Shown here piece by piece: positions 22,095 to 33,399 of a stretch of 64,000 nt of DNA. Origin of the DNA: Saccharum officinarum (lineage: Eukaryota > Streptophyta > Magnoliopsida > Poales > Poaceae); contig CM036170.1 of assembly GCA_020631735.1 (NCBI GenBank), positions 71,315,737-71,379,736 of the forward strand, in the 5' to 3' direction. Under the pieces are notes generated by a model. It was not told where the DNA came from. It searched no databases and saw only the letters and a program-made list of their open reading frames with translations. Numbering within the stretch: position 1 is the first letter of the stretch; each line of letters opens with the position of its first letter. The translations under genes were made by a program, and so were the position numbers.

Positions 22095-24397
22095 CCGCTT
22101 CTCTTCAAGGGTGATTTCTCGCGCTGTCTTGCTCCCCTGATCATCTGATCTTCTAGAAAACTAGCGTGTCTCGTTTCCACAAACTTGGTATGTCTACCAG
22201 GGCAGTAAAAACGATAACCTTTGGACTTTTCTGGATAGCCAATGAAATGGCAACTTACTGTTTTGGGGTCTAGCTTTCCTATGTTCGGGTTAAATACTTT
22301 TGCTTCAGCAGGGCTCCCCCAGACACGCAGATGGTTGACTGAGGGCTTCCTGCCGGTCCACAACTCATACGGTGTTTTAAGTACTGACTTGCTCGGAACT
22401 CTGTTGAGAATGTGAATGGCGGTTTTCAAGGCCTCCATCCACAAACTCAGTGGCAGAGTGGAATAACTCATCATGCTGCGCACCATATCCATCAGAGTAC
22501 GGTTACGCCTTTCTGCTACTCCATTTTGCTGTGGGTCGCCCGGCATTGAATACTGGGCTACTATGCCATTTTCCTGTAAGAACCTTGCAAAAGGTCCAGG
22601 AACTTGTCCATAAGGGGTATGTCGACCGTAGTACTCCCCCCCACGGTCAGATCTCACTACTTTGATTTTTCTGTCTAGTTGATTTTCAACCTCAGCCTTG
22701 AATATCTTAAACTTGTCTAAAGCTTCTGAACGTTCTTTGATTGGATATATATATCCAAAACGAGAGTAGTCATCTGTGAATGTGATGAAGGAATCAAAAC
22801 CATCCACAGATGTTACTGGAAAAGGTCCACAGATGTCTGTGTGGATCAATTCTAGTACTCCCGTGCTTCGCTTAGCGCCTTTCTTTATGTTCTTTGCTAA
22901 CTTACCTTTAATGCAATCAACGCATTGCTCTAACTCTGAGAGTTCTAGTGGTGGGAGTATTGATTCTTTGACTAAGCGTTCTATTCTCCCCCTCGAAATA
23001 TGGCCTAAACGACAGTGCCATAATTTCGATGAGGAATCAATTCTTTTCCTTTTCTTGCTAGCATCTGCGGGTATTGCATTCTCAGCATTGTTACATTCAG
23101 CATTCACATTCTCAGACGTAGATAATAAATAAAGTTTGTCTTGTCGGAAGGCAAGACCCACACACTGATTATTTAATTGTAACTTGCAATTGTTCTTGCT
23201 AAAATGACAATCAAAACCATAGTCTGACAAACATGATACTGAAATCAAATTCCTGGCTAAAGAGGGAACATAAAGAACATCATGCAGCTGAAGTGTGAAG
23301 CCACTAGCTAAGTCTAGAGATAAATTTCCTATAGCTCGAACTTCAGCTTCAACGCCAGTGGCCACCTTAATCTGTCTTTCTCCTCTTTGAAGGGTTCTCC
23401 CTCCATTGAATCCCTGCAAAGAGTTAGCAACATGAACAGTTGCACCTGAGTCAATCCACCATGTGGATCTAGCATAACTTAGATATAAGGATTCATCAAC
23501 AAAAGTTATAATGTCCTCACCCTTGACTAGGCAGTGTCTCATGAACTTAGGGCAGTCGTGCTTCCAATGCCCTGTCTCATTGCACCATCTACAGCGATCC
23601 GGGTCCTCCTGCTTCTGCTGGTTGTCTTGTTTTGGCTGTGCTTTGTGCTGTGAAGAGTTTCCTCCCTTGTTATGAGAGGTGGAGGCATCTGGAGCTTTCT
23701 TGTTGTAGAATGGCTTCTTGTTCTTTCCTTTGACAAAGTTCACAGAACCACCATTTGCATTCTTTAGCCTTTCTTCTTCTTGTACACACATTGCAATCAC
23801 CTTCTCTAAATCCCAATCCTCTGGCTGTGTATTGTAATTGACAACAAATGTCTCGTACTCTTTGGGAAGGGAGTTTAGAGCTAAGTGAATGATGAAACCA
23901 TCTGCCAGGGGCATCTTTAGCTTGTCTAACTTAGCTGCCATGGTGCTCATGCTCAGAATGTGCTCTCTCACACTTCCACCTGTGAACTTCATGTTAGTGA
24001 GTTTCTGGATCAGTGTGGAAGCATGAGCTTTGGTGGAACCAGTGAACTGATTCTTCACTTTCTCAAGATATTCTTTTGCTGTTTCACATTCTGGGATGGC
24101 ACCTCTTAAGCCCTCTGTGATGGTTTTCTTGATGACAATCTTGCACTTGCGGTTTGATTTTTCCCACTTGTATTTCTCAAGATCATACTTTGCTCTAATG
24201 GGAGCATAGTCTCGCTTCCGATTAGCAAAAGCTTCATCGGTCTCATTGTGGGCCCTTTCGGGCTCCTCTGGCTCAGTGGGTTTTGGCTCCTGAAGAGCCA
24301 AATCTATCTCTGCAAGTGCTAGAGCAGCATCAAGTTCTTCTCGCCACAGAACATAGTTCTGTCCCGTCAGCTTTGGGATTGCACTAATAAAGTGCAT
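22019..24397 (-). pseudogene. Copia gag, protease and integrase
   Basis: I chose the Met at 24397 (MHFISAIPKLTGQNY), the usual start of copia Gag. The open frame extends further upstream, but there it is leader sequence. The order is a Gag helical domain, the zinc knuckle CRWCNETGHWKHDC, the protease motif WWIDSGATVHVA, the integrase zinc finger HCRLGHISRGR...CVDCIKGK, and the integrase core with HTDICGPF, DDYSRFGY, RSDRGGEY and DPQQNGVAER. It ends with the post-integrase block GYPEKSKGYRFYCPGRH. A one-base loss in the run of C (plus strand, 22134-22137) shifts the frame, and the last 30 or so residues before the stop are out of frame. Confidence 0.9.
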
Positions 24398-25475
24398 CGC
24401 ATTGAGAGCTTGGTCTGAAATTAAACATAATAAAATAGTGAGGACATGAATAGTAAATCTAGGAAAAATAATTGCATATCTTAATTTAACGTTGGTCAAA
24501 ATCAAGATATACAAAAATTGACCCTTTACATAAATTCTAATCACCGTTGGGCAGAATAGAATAAATGCATAAAATGTTAGAGCTTGCGCAGCGGAAAACT
24601 TGAAATTAACTTGCTATTTTTCAGAAGCATAACTTGCTGACTTTGCTCTCTAAGTAATAAACACGTTGGTGCAATTAATTAGAGATTAATTACTGGGCAA
24701 AACAAATATTAAATGCTTCTGAAAATCAAATAGAATAAAGAAAAAATTTCACTGTGCTTATCGGGCCGCGGCCAACGATTTGGCCCACGGCCACTTTGGG
24801 CCCAGCCCAACTGCGCGCGCGGGACGGCTCGCTCGGCCAGGCCGCAACCTGGGCCGGCGGCGCGCATTCGGCCCAGCGCCGAAACCCGCCTGGGCTTAAT
24901 CTGGTCCAAACCAATCTTGGCCGTTGGATCACATCCGACGGTCGGCCTTCGTTTTCGGGTGAACAAAACCCCTCGAGCTGCCGGTCGGTGGAAACCCTAG
25001 TCCATTTCTACCGACGCCATCTCTCTCTTCCCTTGCTCCTCTCTCACCGGCAACGAAGAGAACTCGGAGGCGGGGCTCCTTGCGGCGGCCGGAGAGGAGG
25101 ACGGCGCCGCCCCGAGGGCCCTGGCCGGTGCGCGCGCTCTCCGATGGTGGAGCGCGCCGCCGTCTAGGGTTTTCGAGTGCGGTGCCCGAGCGCGGTTGGC
25201 TCACTGGATGGCCGATTACGGAGGGCCGCGCGGCGGCGTGGAATCCCCCGGCCGGTTTCTGTGCTTGTCCCGGACGTCGGCGACCTGGCGGCGGTGCGGG
25301 GAGGACCGCGGCAAAAGGTAAGTGCATGGATCCCCCCGGCCGTTCCTCTTTGCTTTTAGGGTTAGGGTTCCGTGTTCTTGCGCTAGCTAGGGTTAGGGTT
25401 TGAAAAAGAAAAACCCCCTTTCTTGTTTCTTGCTGTTCGTTCTAGAAGATTCCCGAGCCCGATCTACTACTAGAT
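24398..25475 (-). other. Untranslated leader of the copia element
   Basis: About 1.1 kb between primer site and Gag start. The distal half is GC-rich and the part near Gag AT-rich, with TTTCAG just before the Gag start that might serve as a leader splice acceptor. No gene is supported. Confidence 0.5.
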
Positions 25476-25487
25476 CGGCTGATACCA
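25476..25487 (-). promoter_or_regulatory. Primer binding site of the copia element
   Basis: The minus strand reads TGGTATCAGCC one base inside the 5' LTR. This matches the 3' end of initiator tRNA-Met for nine or ten bases, the standard primer for copia elements. Confidence 0.75.
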
Positions 25488-25488
25488 T

Positions 25489-25965
25489 TGATAGACTTTG
25501 ATAAACTTGCTAGGATCTATGACTAGTAGCGCGAACGGGAATCGGGATACAAAGAACAAACTGTGATGTACTGTGAGGTAGATCTAGGGGTTTAGAAGTT
25601 AAACCGTCGTTGGAGGGAGCAGATCCGGAGGTGTCCATGGCGTAGATGTGTCGGTGAAGTAGATCACGCCTTCCTTCGGGCCTCCACCGGCGTTGTCCGA
25701 CGATGGTGGTGCGGCAGTAGAGAGGTGACGGCGCGGTGGTGCTTCCCGACGCCACTGCGCGATGCCGATCGGTGGCCTAGGGTTGTAGAGTGGGGTTTGG
25801 GGCACGGCGAACCTCGTTACGCGAGCCTGCGGCCCCCACTCCCTTTATATAGCGCAGCGCGTCGGGGGCCCACCAACCATGGAACGGTTGGGCGCCCCCG
25901 ATCAGGGCGCGATCCAGGGGATGAGGCCCCAGCCGTTGGGCTGGGCCTCTGAGATCATCCTAACA
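25489..25965 (-). repeat. 5' LTR of the young copia element
   Basis: On the minus strand this is the upstream LTR. It carries a TATA box read CTATATAAA near 25843-25852 and GC-rich flanks. It has the same length as the left copy and, by reading, the same sequence. Confidence 0.92.
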
Positions 25966-26434
25966 GCACGGCCGCGGCGTCCCCGGCGTCCGCGGCGAGG
26001 CGGAGCAGGTACGGCCCGCCGAAGAAGACGCGGAGGCGGACGGCGCTGACGCCGCCGCCGAGGCCGTCGTCGTTGCTGCTGCTGCCCACGGCGGAGTCGA
26101 TGCGCGCCGCGGAGAGCGAGGAGAGGACGAGGAAGCGGTCGGCGCGGGAGCGCGGGAAGGACGGCGGCGCGTGCGGCTGAGGGCGCAGCACGACGCGGAG
26201 GGACGCCGAGGAGAGCGGCGGCACGGCGCCGCGCGGCGGGCTGACGAGGAACTTGAGCGGGGAGGAGGTCTGGACCTTGAAGGCGACGGGGAGGGACGGG
26301 TGCAGCGAGCGGAGGCGGAGGTCGGCGCGGCACTTGGCGTTGGGCTTGAAGTCGATCACCACCTCGTCCTCCTCCACCTCCAGGAGACGCTCGGGAGCTG
26401 GCGCGGAGGAGGCTGCTTCTTCCGCCGCGGCCAT

Positions 26435-27570
26435 TTCGAAGGGGAGCTCGCTGCACGAGAGTATAGTATGGAAGGAGTGCCCGGGGCAGTGCAGTGGAAG
26501 GAATGCAGCATGGAATGGTGGCTAGCTACCCTAGGGCGACGCTTTTCTTGTCACGCTGGCTGCTGGATGGGAAAGGAAGGAATGTTGATCTTCTGTGCCA
26601 CTGTGATGGCGTGAGCATTCAGCAGACCACATCATACGCTCATGCACCGCCGCCCCGGTAGGTAACTTCGATGACCACAGCTCTGGCTTTGCACAGAAGT
26701 CCGTGCGGATTCCCTGGATGGCTGGATCCGTTGTGGCCCTCGATTGCATGATAAACAAGGGGACCATTGGGGAATGATGGAGCAGGGCTACGCCTACGAT
26801 CGAGGTCGAGCAGGCCCGGCCCGGCCGCCCGGTACGAGCGCGTACAGTACACGCCCCATTCGGAACGGGTGGCGCGTCACACGCACACAAGCAGCCAGCG
26901 GCCAGCGCGCGCACTACAGTGCCCTCGTGAAAGGCCTCCAGGCCCCCACGGGCCACTTCCTCGCGGCTCACGCGATCTCGCTCGGCCTGCGTCGCCGCCG
27001 CGGCAGGGCAGCCATGTGCCGACGCCCTCCCCTCAAATTGCCGTTTGTCGCGCACGAATCGGCACAAAAGCGGGGCTTGGCCGCGTCCGCGGCCTCTGCG
27101 TGCTCCAGCGTCCCGCATATACGCGCGGCTTGGCTATACGCGCCTGCCCGCAGGCCCCGGTCGGGGGTAGAAAAAAAACTCACTCTTGCGTCTCCTGCCG
27201 CTACGCTACAACATCTGACACCTCGTTTTTATGCACATCGTACGTCATGTGGAAGCGGTAGAACTCGCCCTCCATGAAATGCTTGGCCAACTCAAATGTA
27301 TTCTTGGGCACAGACGACTGTGACCCAAATTGGCATATTCCGCAGCATATATGTGACAGAGAGTTACAGGATAGAAGAAATCTGAGCGTGTCGTGACCTT
27401 ATCTGTATGCTCGGAGTTTAGACAGTTAGAATAGAACCAACCCCTCCATTATCTCTCCTGGATAGCACTAATCGTCGCAAGCGAGATGCCTTGAGAACCA
27501 ATCGGTGTCCACAACTAGTATATACCAAATTACTAGGGTTTCGTGAAATATCTTCACTGATTGCTGACGC
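26435..27570. other. Upstream region of the MSP-ankyrin gene
   Basis: GC-rich sequence 5' of the minus-strand gene. Long frames here (for example 26531-27118 minus) lack any recognisable domain and look like composition effects. It presumably holds the promoter and 5' leader. Confidence 0.4.
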
Positions 27571-27642
27571 TCGTTTGTAGTCCAACGGTTAGGATAATTG
27601 CCTTCCAAGCAATAGACCCGGGTTCGACTCCCGGCAAACGCA
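27571..27642 (+). tRNA. tRNA-Gly (anticodon UCC)
   Basis: The 72 bases fold as a tRNA. The acceptor arm is CGTTTG/CAAACG, and the D arm runs through TAGTCCAACGGTTAGGAT (A box). The anticodon stem ATTGC/GCAAT frames a loop with TCC, and the T arm GACCCGGGTTCGACTCCCGG holds the B box. The first base is T where G would pair with C at position 72, so the outermost acceptor pair is lost. Pol III stop-like T runs follow at about 27646-27660. It is otherwise the standard plant tRNA-Gly(UCC). Confidence 0.85.
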
Positions 27643-27659
27643 GAGTTTTCCTTTTATTT

Positions 27660-29310
27660 TTGCTTTGCTAATAATTTATTTACAAAATAAAAGGTGTGAA
27701 GAGTTATATAACCGCCCGTTTTCATTTTGATTTAGATGCATTCGGTGATGTGTAGATAAATTATTTAAATATCACCGGTTCAAAGATAAACCCAAAGTTT
27801 TACTTTTTTGAGGGGAGTTCTACTAGTTTTTTTTACTGTTCTGTCGCATCAGATTCAGACTTCAGACGGTCGGTGTAGGTATCGATGTTGTGGCGTATAT
27901 GATTTTCAGGCCCAGTTTAGCTTGGGGCGATCCATCCATGTCCGCAAATGGGCCTATGACCTGTGGTCCGAACCCGAACTTATGCAAATTGAACGAAGCT
28001 GTCCTGCCCCGTTGTTAGGAGCTGTCCCATTCTTCCTCCAAAAAGAAAACAGAAATGTTACTTTAACATAGAAATTGAAAAGTCAAGTTATACTGAATCA
28101 GAAAAGGTATGTAATCCTGCAAGGACAGAGGCTCGGACCTAGGTACTAGCAATGCTGACCATCATGCTTCATGTATGGTTTGGTACTTTGCAAGTTTGGA
28201 TCTGACAAATGAGACGCCAACTAACACGTCAGGAACTCAGGATTCAACGTCCTCCCCCCTCCGTATAATCCACCTTCTTCCTCTTTAATTAATGTTGTCT
28301 AGATCTACTAATACTAATAGTTAGTGGTTAAAATTAGTGCTAGTGTATCTAACAGACTTATTATAACTACCCCTTAGCTAGAGCTCTGCTTACTAGTTTC
28401 GTTAGCAGGTTTAGGGTTCCATAGATGCTAATAGGTACTAATATAGTGGATTCGAACTGGTCCTAAAATAAACGTGTCACGGCACAACAAAAACTCATGT
28501 AAAAAAAGTAAAAGGGCCTGTAGCCCAATGGTTAGTATCTGTGGTGCCCTGTTCGCTTAAACTATTTCAATATTACTTTTCAACGGACGAATAATGTTTT
28601 TCTCTCACAATAAATCAGCAGCAGCATCAGTAGCTTCTGACGTCAATTTTCTTACTGCTGAGTGCTCATTGACTGATCGAACCGACCAACAAATGCTGCC
28701 GGCGAAATTAGGTCATCCGAGTCGGTGGTGGCGGCAGCAGTACAGGACGTCAGTACATGCACATGGTCGCGCCAGGTTTTGGTGACGGAGTCGCCACCAA
28801 ATAATTTCACGGCGAAGGTGTGCCGCGTGTATGCTAAGGTGAGGTGAGGTCCAGGACTCCAGGCAGCCTTTGCAGCGTGCAGCCTTTCCACTTTGGGGGC
28901 ACCCACCGTCACGTGGGAGGAGCATGCGGCATGTTCTTGTTTGACATGTTGCTCGATGCTCATGGCGGACCGGCAGGACCAGCAATAGCCCGGCTAGTAG
29001 TATCAGAGAGTGCGTGCTGTCTGCGGTGCCATTGCTGAACAGTCGGTGGTCACTGGTCAATGCAACTTCTAGTACTAGTAGCTCCTGGATCGAGCACTAA
29101 GCGCGCCTTCCAACCTTCTGATTAAAGTTTGCTTAGTTGAAAGGTCATAAATAAAAATAGTGTTCGTTGATTTATTGTGAGAAAAAACTATTATTCTAAC
29201 CAAAAAAACCAAGCTGAAAAAGTACGAAAAAAGTGTCCCTGTTTTTTTGCGCGCGCCAAGATAGATAGACTGTACTGTTGCCTCTTGGAGGTTGAAACCA
29301 GGAAAAACAA
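27660..29310. other. Intergenic with degraded MITE pieces
   Basis: No gene is supported. Pieces of TTCGCTT.../CTCTCACAATAAATCAGC-type MITE sequence appear near 28549-28620 and again near 29140-29230. Confidence 0.4.
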
Positions 29311-29314
29311 CATG

Positions 29315-29588
29315 CCCTTGTTTAGTTCCCAACTTCTTCTCTAAATTCCACTATGCAAAAAGAAGATTCCCCGTCACATCAAAATGTCGGCACATACATG
29401 GAGTACTAAATGTAGATAAAATTTTAAACTAATTACACAGTTTTGTTGTACTTTGCGAGACGAACATTTTGAGCCTAATTAGTCAAAGTTTGGATAATTT
29501 TTACCAAATACAAACGAAAATGCTACAGTACGACATGACATGTACTGTTCTAAGTTGGGTGTCCCAACTTTGAAACTAAACAATGCCC
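29315..29588. mobile_element. MITE with TTTAG-type terminal inverted repeats
   Basis: The ends CCCTTGTTTAGTT and AACTAAACAATGCCC are inverted copies, flanked by ATG on both sides (29312-29314 and 29589-29591). The inside carries the TACATGGAGTACTAAATGTAG and GCCTAATTAG blocks shared with the other copies in the window. Confidence 0.7.
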
Positions 29589-29678
29589 ATGTCACCCTCC
29601 CTGCGTGGACAGCGGGTGGCGTCCTTGCTGTTGGTTGCCGTCACCCTCCTCGGTCCTCTCCGTTCGTCAGCCGTTGCT

Positions 29679-30115
29679 AAGGGCCTGTTTGGTTTCATGC
29701 GTCAAAGTTTAACTCCAATCACATCAATGTTCCCTCAAATACATGGAGTACTAAATATAGACTAATTGCATGCATGTCGACACAGATTAGAAGTAATTTA
29801 CGAGACGAATCTATTAAGCCTAATTAGTCTAAGATTGGAAATTTTTTATCAAATAAGATGAAAGTGCTACAGTGCTACAGTGTTGGTTAAACTTTTTATC
29901 AGATGTTTGGACACATGCATGAAGTACTAAATGTAAAAAAATAACTAATTACACAGATTTGTGAGATGAATTTTTTAAGCCTAATTAATTCATGATTTAA
30001 CAATGTTGTGCTACAGTAAACATATGCTAATGATAAATTAATTAGACTTAATAAATTCGTCTCGCGATTTCCAGACAAGTTATGTAATTAGTTTTTTTAT
30101 TAGTATCCGAACACC
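29679..30115. repeat. Overlapping MITE remnants
   Basis: At least two partial copies of the same MITE type follow each other, recognised by repeated GTACTAAATGTA-like, CTAATTAGTC-like and GTGCTACAGT blocks. Boundaries are blurred by nesting. Confidence 0.5.
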
Positions 30116-30968
30116 TCTTCCAACATCTCATAAAACCTCCAACTAACGCCGAAAATTTTTCGCTCCAGCGACTGCACACCCCCTAACGAATTCGGTCCGG
30201 AAAACTGCCTGTGCACCAGCACGCATGCCCCTGTTGCGTCGTTGATTGCCCTCCTGCACGTACAGTACGCGGTGGCGGAGACACGCAATAATTTCACAGC
30301 GCCAAGCCAACCAGACTCGTATGGTTACTGGGAAAGCTAACATGTCATGAGTTACTGTCCTACCCATTGAATCGAGCACGTACCCTCTACCCTGCGTGAC
30401 CAAAGCATGTCATACTGCTCGTAGAAAGGTGCTGCAGCTACAATGTGACCCTAAAAAGAGGAGGCTACAGGGTAACATTACAAATTTGAAGCCTTTCAAT
30501 CATTGTATACAAGAACTACTAATGATACGCAAGCTATCAAGACACGTCTTCAGGAATGGAGCTGACAAGACTTACAACACTCGTCACTGATCACTAACAA
30601 CCTTAGTTTTGTGATTAGGTTTTGATCCACACACACACTTCCAGGCTTTCATGCCAATCACACAGATAAGGTGACTCACGAGCACCGGGACAGTGTGGTG
30701 GGGTTTGGACTGAAATATATTGAATGGACGGAGGGGAGGACGAAGCTAAGCTCACATGTTTGCAATTAAGAAACAGCAGGGGTACACTGATCCACTCTCC
30801 GTATAGAACAAGAGAGAGAACACACGCACACGATGGGCCATGCTTTCTGCGAATCAGCACCGGCCACCGCGTCCAACGGCTGCGGGCCGGCGGACCCTCC
30901 TATCTCCCGCTCTCCCGTATTCACCTTGCGAGCATGCACTCCGTTTCCGTGAAATTTGCACATGCTAT

Positions 30969-31206
30969 GGTCCCGTTTAGTTAAAAAGACCTAAAAAATT
31001 TTACACAGCACACATTGCATCGAATCTTTGGACGTATGCATGGAGCATTAAATATAGGTAAAAAATAACTAATTGTACAATTTGTTTGTAAATGTCGAGA
31101 CAAATCTTTTGAACCTAGTTAGTCCATTGTTGGATAAATTTTGCCAAATAACAACGAAAGTGCAACATAAATTTTTCTCACAAAATTTTGGGATCTAAAC
31201 AAGGCC
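30969..31206. mobile_element. MITE with TTTAG-type ends
   Basis: It begins GGTCCCGTTTAGTT, ends ATCTAAACAAGGCC, and contains GGAGCATTAAATATAGG and CGAAAGTGCAACA blocks. The flanking triplets do not match clearly, so the target duplication is undecided. Confidence 0.6.
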
Positions 31207-32460
31207 TGTTTATGTTAGGGTGACACTGACAGGGCCCATCATCTTTAGTGATGATGTTTGACAAATACTCATACATCGCAGTCATGCTTAGGTGACGCAA
31301 CTCTATTGTTTAAATTATTTTATTTATGCATCATCGATCAACTCTTTTTGTGTAAATTCTCTGCAAATCGCAGCCGTTATGATAAAAGCTCCTGTTTTTC
31401 CATCGTATATCAAGTTACGCGGTCTATGTGATGATTAATGAAGCAACGCATTTTTTAACATACTTGATGATTTATTTAGTTTTATTAGGCGACTCATGTT
31501 TCGTGCTCAAGTAAAGAATTCAAGATTAAAACAAAAGGGTAGCAGAGAAGCCAAATTAATTCAGAGGGGAAAAGCAAATCGGTTCCAAACGTTTACCTCA
31601 GTGCTACCTCTGCCACTATTTTAGAAAAAATATATCTTAACCTTTTGCCACTATTTTGATAGCTTAGGAAATTTAATAGTAAGTTAACACTAGAGATACA
31701 ATATCGTATAAAACATAATGATGAAAAATTCATAGTGCATTTTTCTAACACAAAATACAATGTCCTCTACACCTCACAAAATTTGAAACTAAAATATAAT
31801 TTGTACATAGAGAAACAAAAAGGAAAAATCGCTTTAAGGTGTTGGTTGGACCAACTTAAATAGTTGGAGGGAGTAAATTGAACCAAATGTTACTTTGAGG
31901 GGTTATTTGAACATAGGCCAAACTTGGAGGTCGTGATATGGACTTTTTTCTTTTTTTATTAGCTCAGCAATAAGCTAGCTTGTTGGATCAGCTACAATTT
32001 TTATTAGCAATTCATTTAACAGTATCAATTGATCCAAATATGCTTGAAATATTTACACTAATAGGTCTAAACAGAGTATAACATCCACAGACAAAGGTGA
32101 GGCTAGCCTGAAAGACTCACGAACTTGAAAGGCTAGTCCTGTCCTTCATGTCCTTTACCACAGTACTCTACTCTTGCCAAACTTAAAGGAGAAAATATGC
32201 TCTACCTCAAGGATCCTCTAGGCCAAGCAATTCAACAAACCTAAGCAAAAGTCAACTCGAAGAGAGGGTACCCGATGCGTCATGTGTACTTAGGCGAAGA
32301 AGTATCCTTAACGGCTTAACCTGCTATAGGATATGTACACAGGGAAAAACCTTCAGGTTCCTTTCTAAGTGAATGGAAAATTAAAAAAGCTGCAAGGGCT
32401 AAAAAGGAAGAATGCTCTCCCCCTTCAAATTACAAACCTAACCTGATCCGAGGGCAAAAC
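31207..32460. other. Intergenic, nothing recognised
   Basis: AT-rich. I see no gene or clear repeat apart from the 5' flank of the glutaredoxin-domain gene. Confidence 0.5.
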
Positions 32461-32607
32461 AGAGCATGCCAAGAAAAAAAACTCTTGGGCCACAAAACAG
32501 CAACCCGGCCGCCGCGTGCTTCCCGTCAGCCCCCAAACCATCTGAAAAACGAACAAATCCCCGCCTCCTCGTCCCCATCTCCGGCCTCCGCTCGCCCATC
32601 TCCCCCC

Positions 32608-33399
32608 ATGTGGTTGCCCTGGGTGAAGACGCGCCCTTCATCCGCCTCTCCCTTCTCCGCCACCTCCACCTCTTCCTCCTCCACCGCGCTCACCGCCGCC
32701 GCCTCACCGCGCCTGTCCTTCTCCTCGCCCTCACTCAAGGACCTCCAGGCGCTGCTCCTGTCCGACGCCGCGACGCCCTCCCTGCCGCCCGCCGCGCCCT
32801 GCTCCCCCTCCCCGTCCTCCTCCGTCCGCGTCTTCCACCGGGTCCGCGTCGCCGCCTCGGCCCTCCGCGCGCTCCGCACCCTCCAGGCGCCGCCGTCCGC
32901 CGCCGGCGGCGGCGCCGCCTCCGAGGCCGACCGCCGCGTCGTGCTCTACTTCACCTCGCTCCACGTGGTCCGCAGCACGTACGAGGATTGCCGCGCCGTG
33001 CGCGCCATCCTGCGCGGGCTCCGCGTCGCCGTCGACGAGCGCGACCTCGCCATGGACCCGCGCTACCTCCAGGAGCTCGCGGCGCTCCTCCCGCGCCTCG
33101 CGTCCCCGCGGCGCGTCACGCTGCCCCAGGTCTTCGTCGGGGGCCGCCACCTCGGCGGCGCCGACGAGGTCCGGCGCCTCCACGAGGCCGGCGAGCTCCG
33201 CCGCGTCGTGGCCGGCGCCGTCGCCGCCTCCCTCGCCGCCTGCGGCCGGTGTGGCGGCGAGCAGTACGTGCTCTGCGGCAGCTGCAACGGCAGCCACAAG
33301 CGGTACAGCGTCAAGGGCGGCGGCGGCTTCCGCACCTGCGCCGGCTGTAACGAGAACGGCCTCGTCCGATGCCCCGACTGCTCGCCGCCGGACGTCTGA
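32608..33399 (+). CDS. Glutaredoxin-domain protein with C-terminal CxxC repeats
   Basis: Single exon of 263 residues. I prefer the Met at 32608 (MWLPWVKTRP) to the upstream Met at 32485, because the extra 41 residues are low complexity and family members start with a similar MWxPW-like end. A Ser/Ala-rich N-terminus precedes the glutaredoxin fold (about residues 110-205: VVLYFTSLHVVRSTYEDC, then TLPQVFVGGRHLGGADEV). The usual CPYC active site is replaced by the SLHVVRSTYEDC type, as in the At5g39865-like family. The C-terminus has four CxxC pairs (residues 212/215, 223/226, 244/247, 255/258), a probable zinc site. Function in the family is poorly known; redox or zinc-dependent scaffolding is inferred. 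Confidence 0.88.
   Translation: MWLPWVKTRPSSASPFSATSTSSSSTALTAAASPRLSFSSPSLKDLQALLLSDAATPSLPPAAPCSPSPSSSVRVFHRVRVAASALRALRTLQAPPSAAGGGAASEADRRVVLYFTSLHVVRSTYEDCRAVRAILRGLRVAVDERDLAMDPRYLQELAALLPRLASPRRVTLPQVFVGGRHLGGADEVRRLHEAGELRRVVAGAVAASLAACGRCGGEQYVLCGSCNGSHKRYSVKGGGGFRTCAGCNENGLVRCPDCSPPDV

Larger units (their letters stand above)
19587..25965 (-). mobile_element. Young Ty1/copia retrotransposon inserted in exon 1 of MSP-ankyrin gene
   Basis: Two 477-bp LTRs with TG...CA ends flank a minus-strand copia pol region. The 5-bp duplication GCACG occurs at 19582-19586 and 25966-25970. The primer site TGGTATCAGCC (initiator-tRNA-Met type) directly follows the 5' LTR, and a polypurine tract precedes the 3' LTR. 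I see no difference between the LTRs, which implies a very recent insertion. The pol frame nevertheless carries one frameshift and one stop codon. Confidence 0.95.
18438..26434 (-). pseudogene. MSP-domain plus ankyrin-repeat protein (VAPYRIN-like layout), split by a retrotransposon
   Basis: Exon 1 runs 26434-25966 and, beyond a 6.4 kb copia insertion, 19586-19268 (donor GTAAGC). Exon 2 is 18902-18438. Without the insertion the frame is continuous for about 414 residues. The N-terminus (near residues 16-135) is an MSP/VAP-type domain (VVIDFKPNAKCRADLRL, FKVQTSSPLKFLVSPPRG). Ankyrin repeats follow (APPLHAAAARGD, RTVLHAAAAAGEAEAV, GLTALHLAAIKGHCDAI, HRPLHLAVEGGHAEAVELL, ATPLQMAEAMGY). MSP plus ankyrin is the layout of plant VAPYRIN, required for intracellular accommodation of arbuscular mycorrhiza, but this protein is shorter, so it may be a relative. 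The insertion sits between the MSP domain and the repeats and is in the same orientation as the gene. The allele is probably null or makes only the MSP part. Confidence 0.85.

Noticed and set aside
26531..27277. 195- and 177-residue frames on opposite strands
   Set aside because: Overlap each other, no motifs, high GC; taken as non-coding upstream sequence of the MSP-ankyrin gene.
28514..28548. tRNA-like start GCCTGTAGCCCAATGGTTAG
   Set aside because: Resembles an A box but no anticodon arm or B box follows; it runs into MITE-like sequence, so neither a tRNA nor a SINE is supported.
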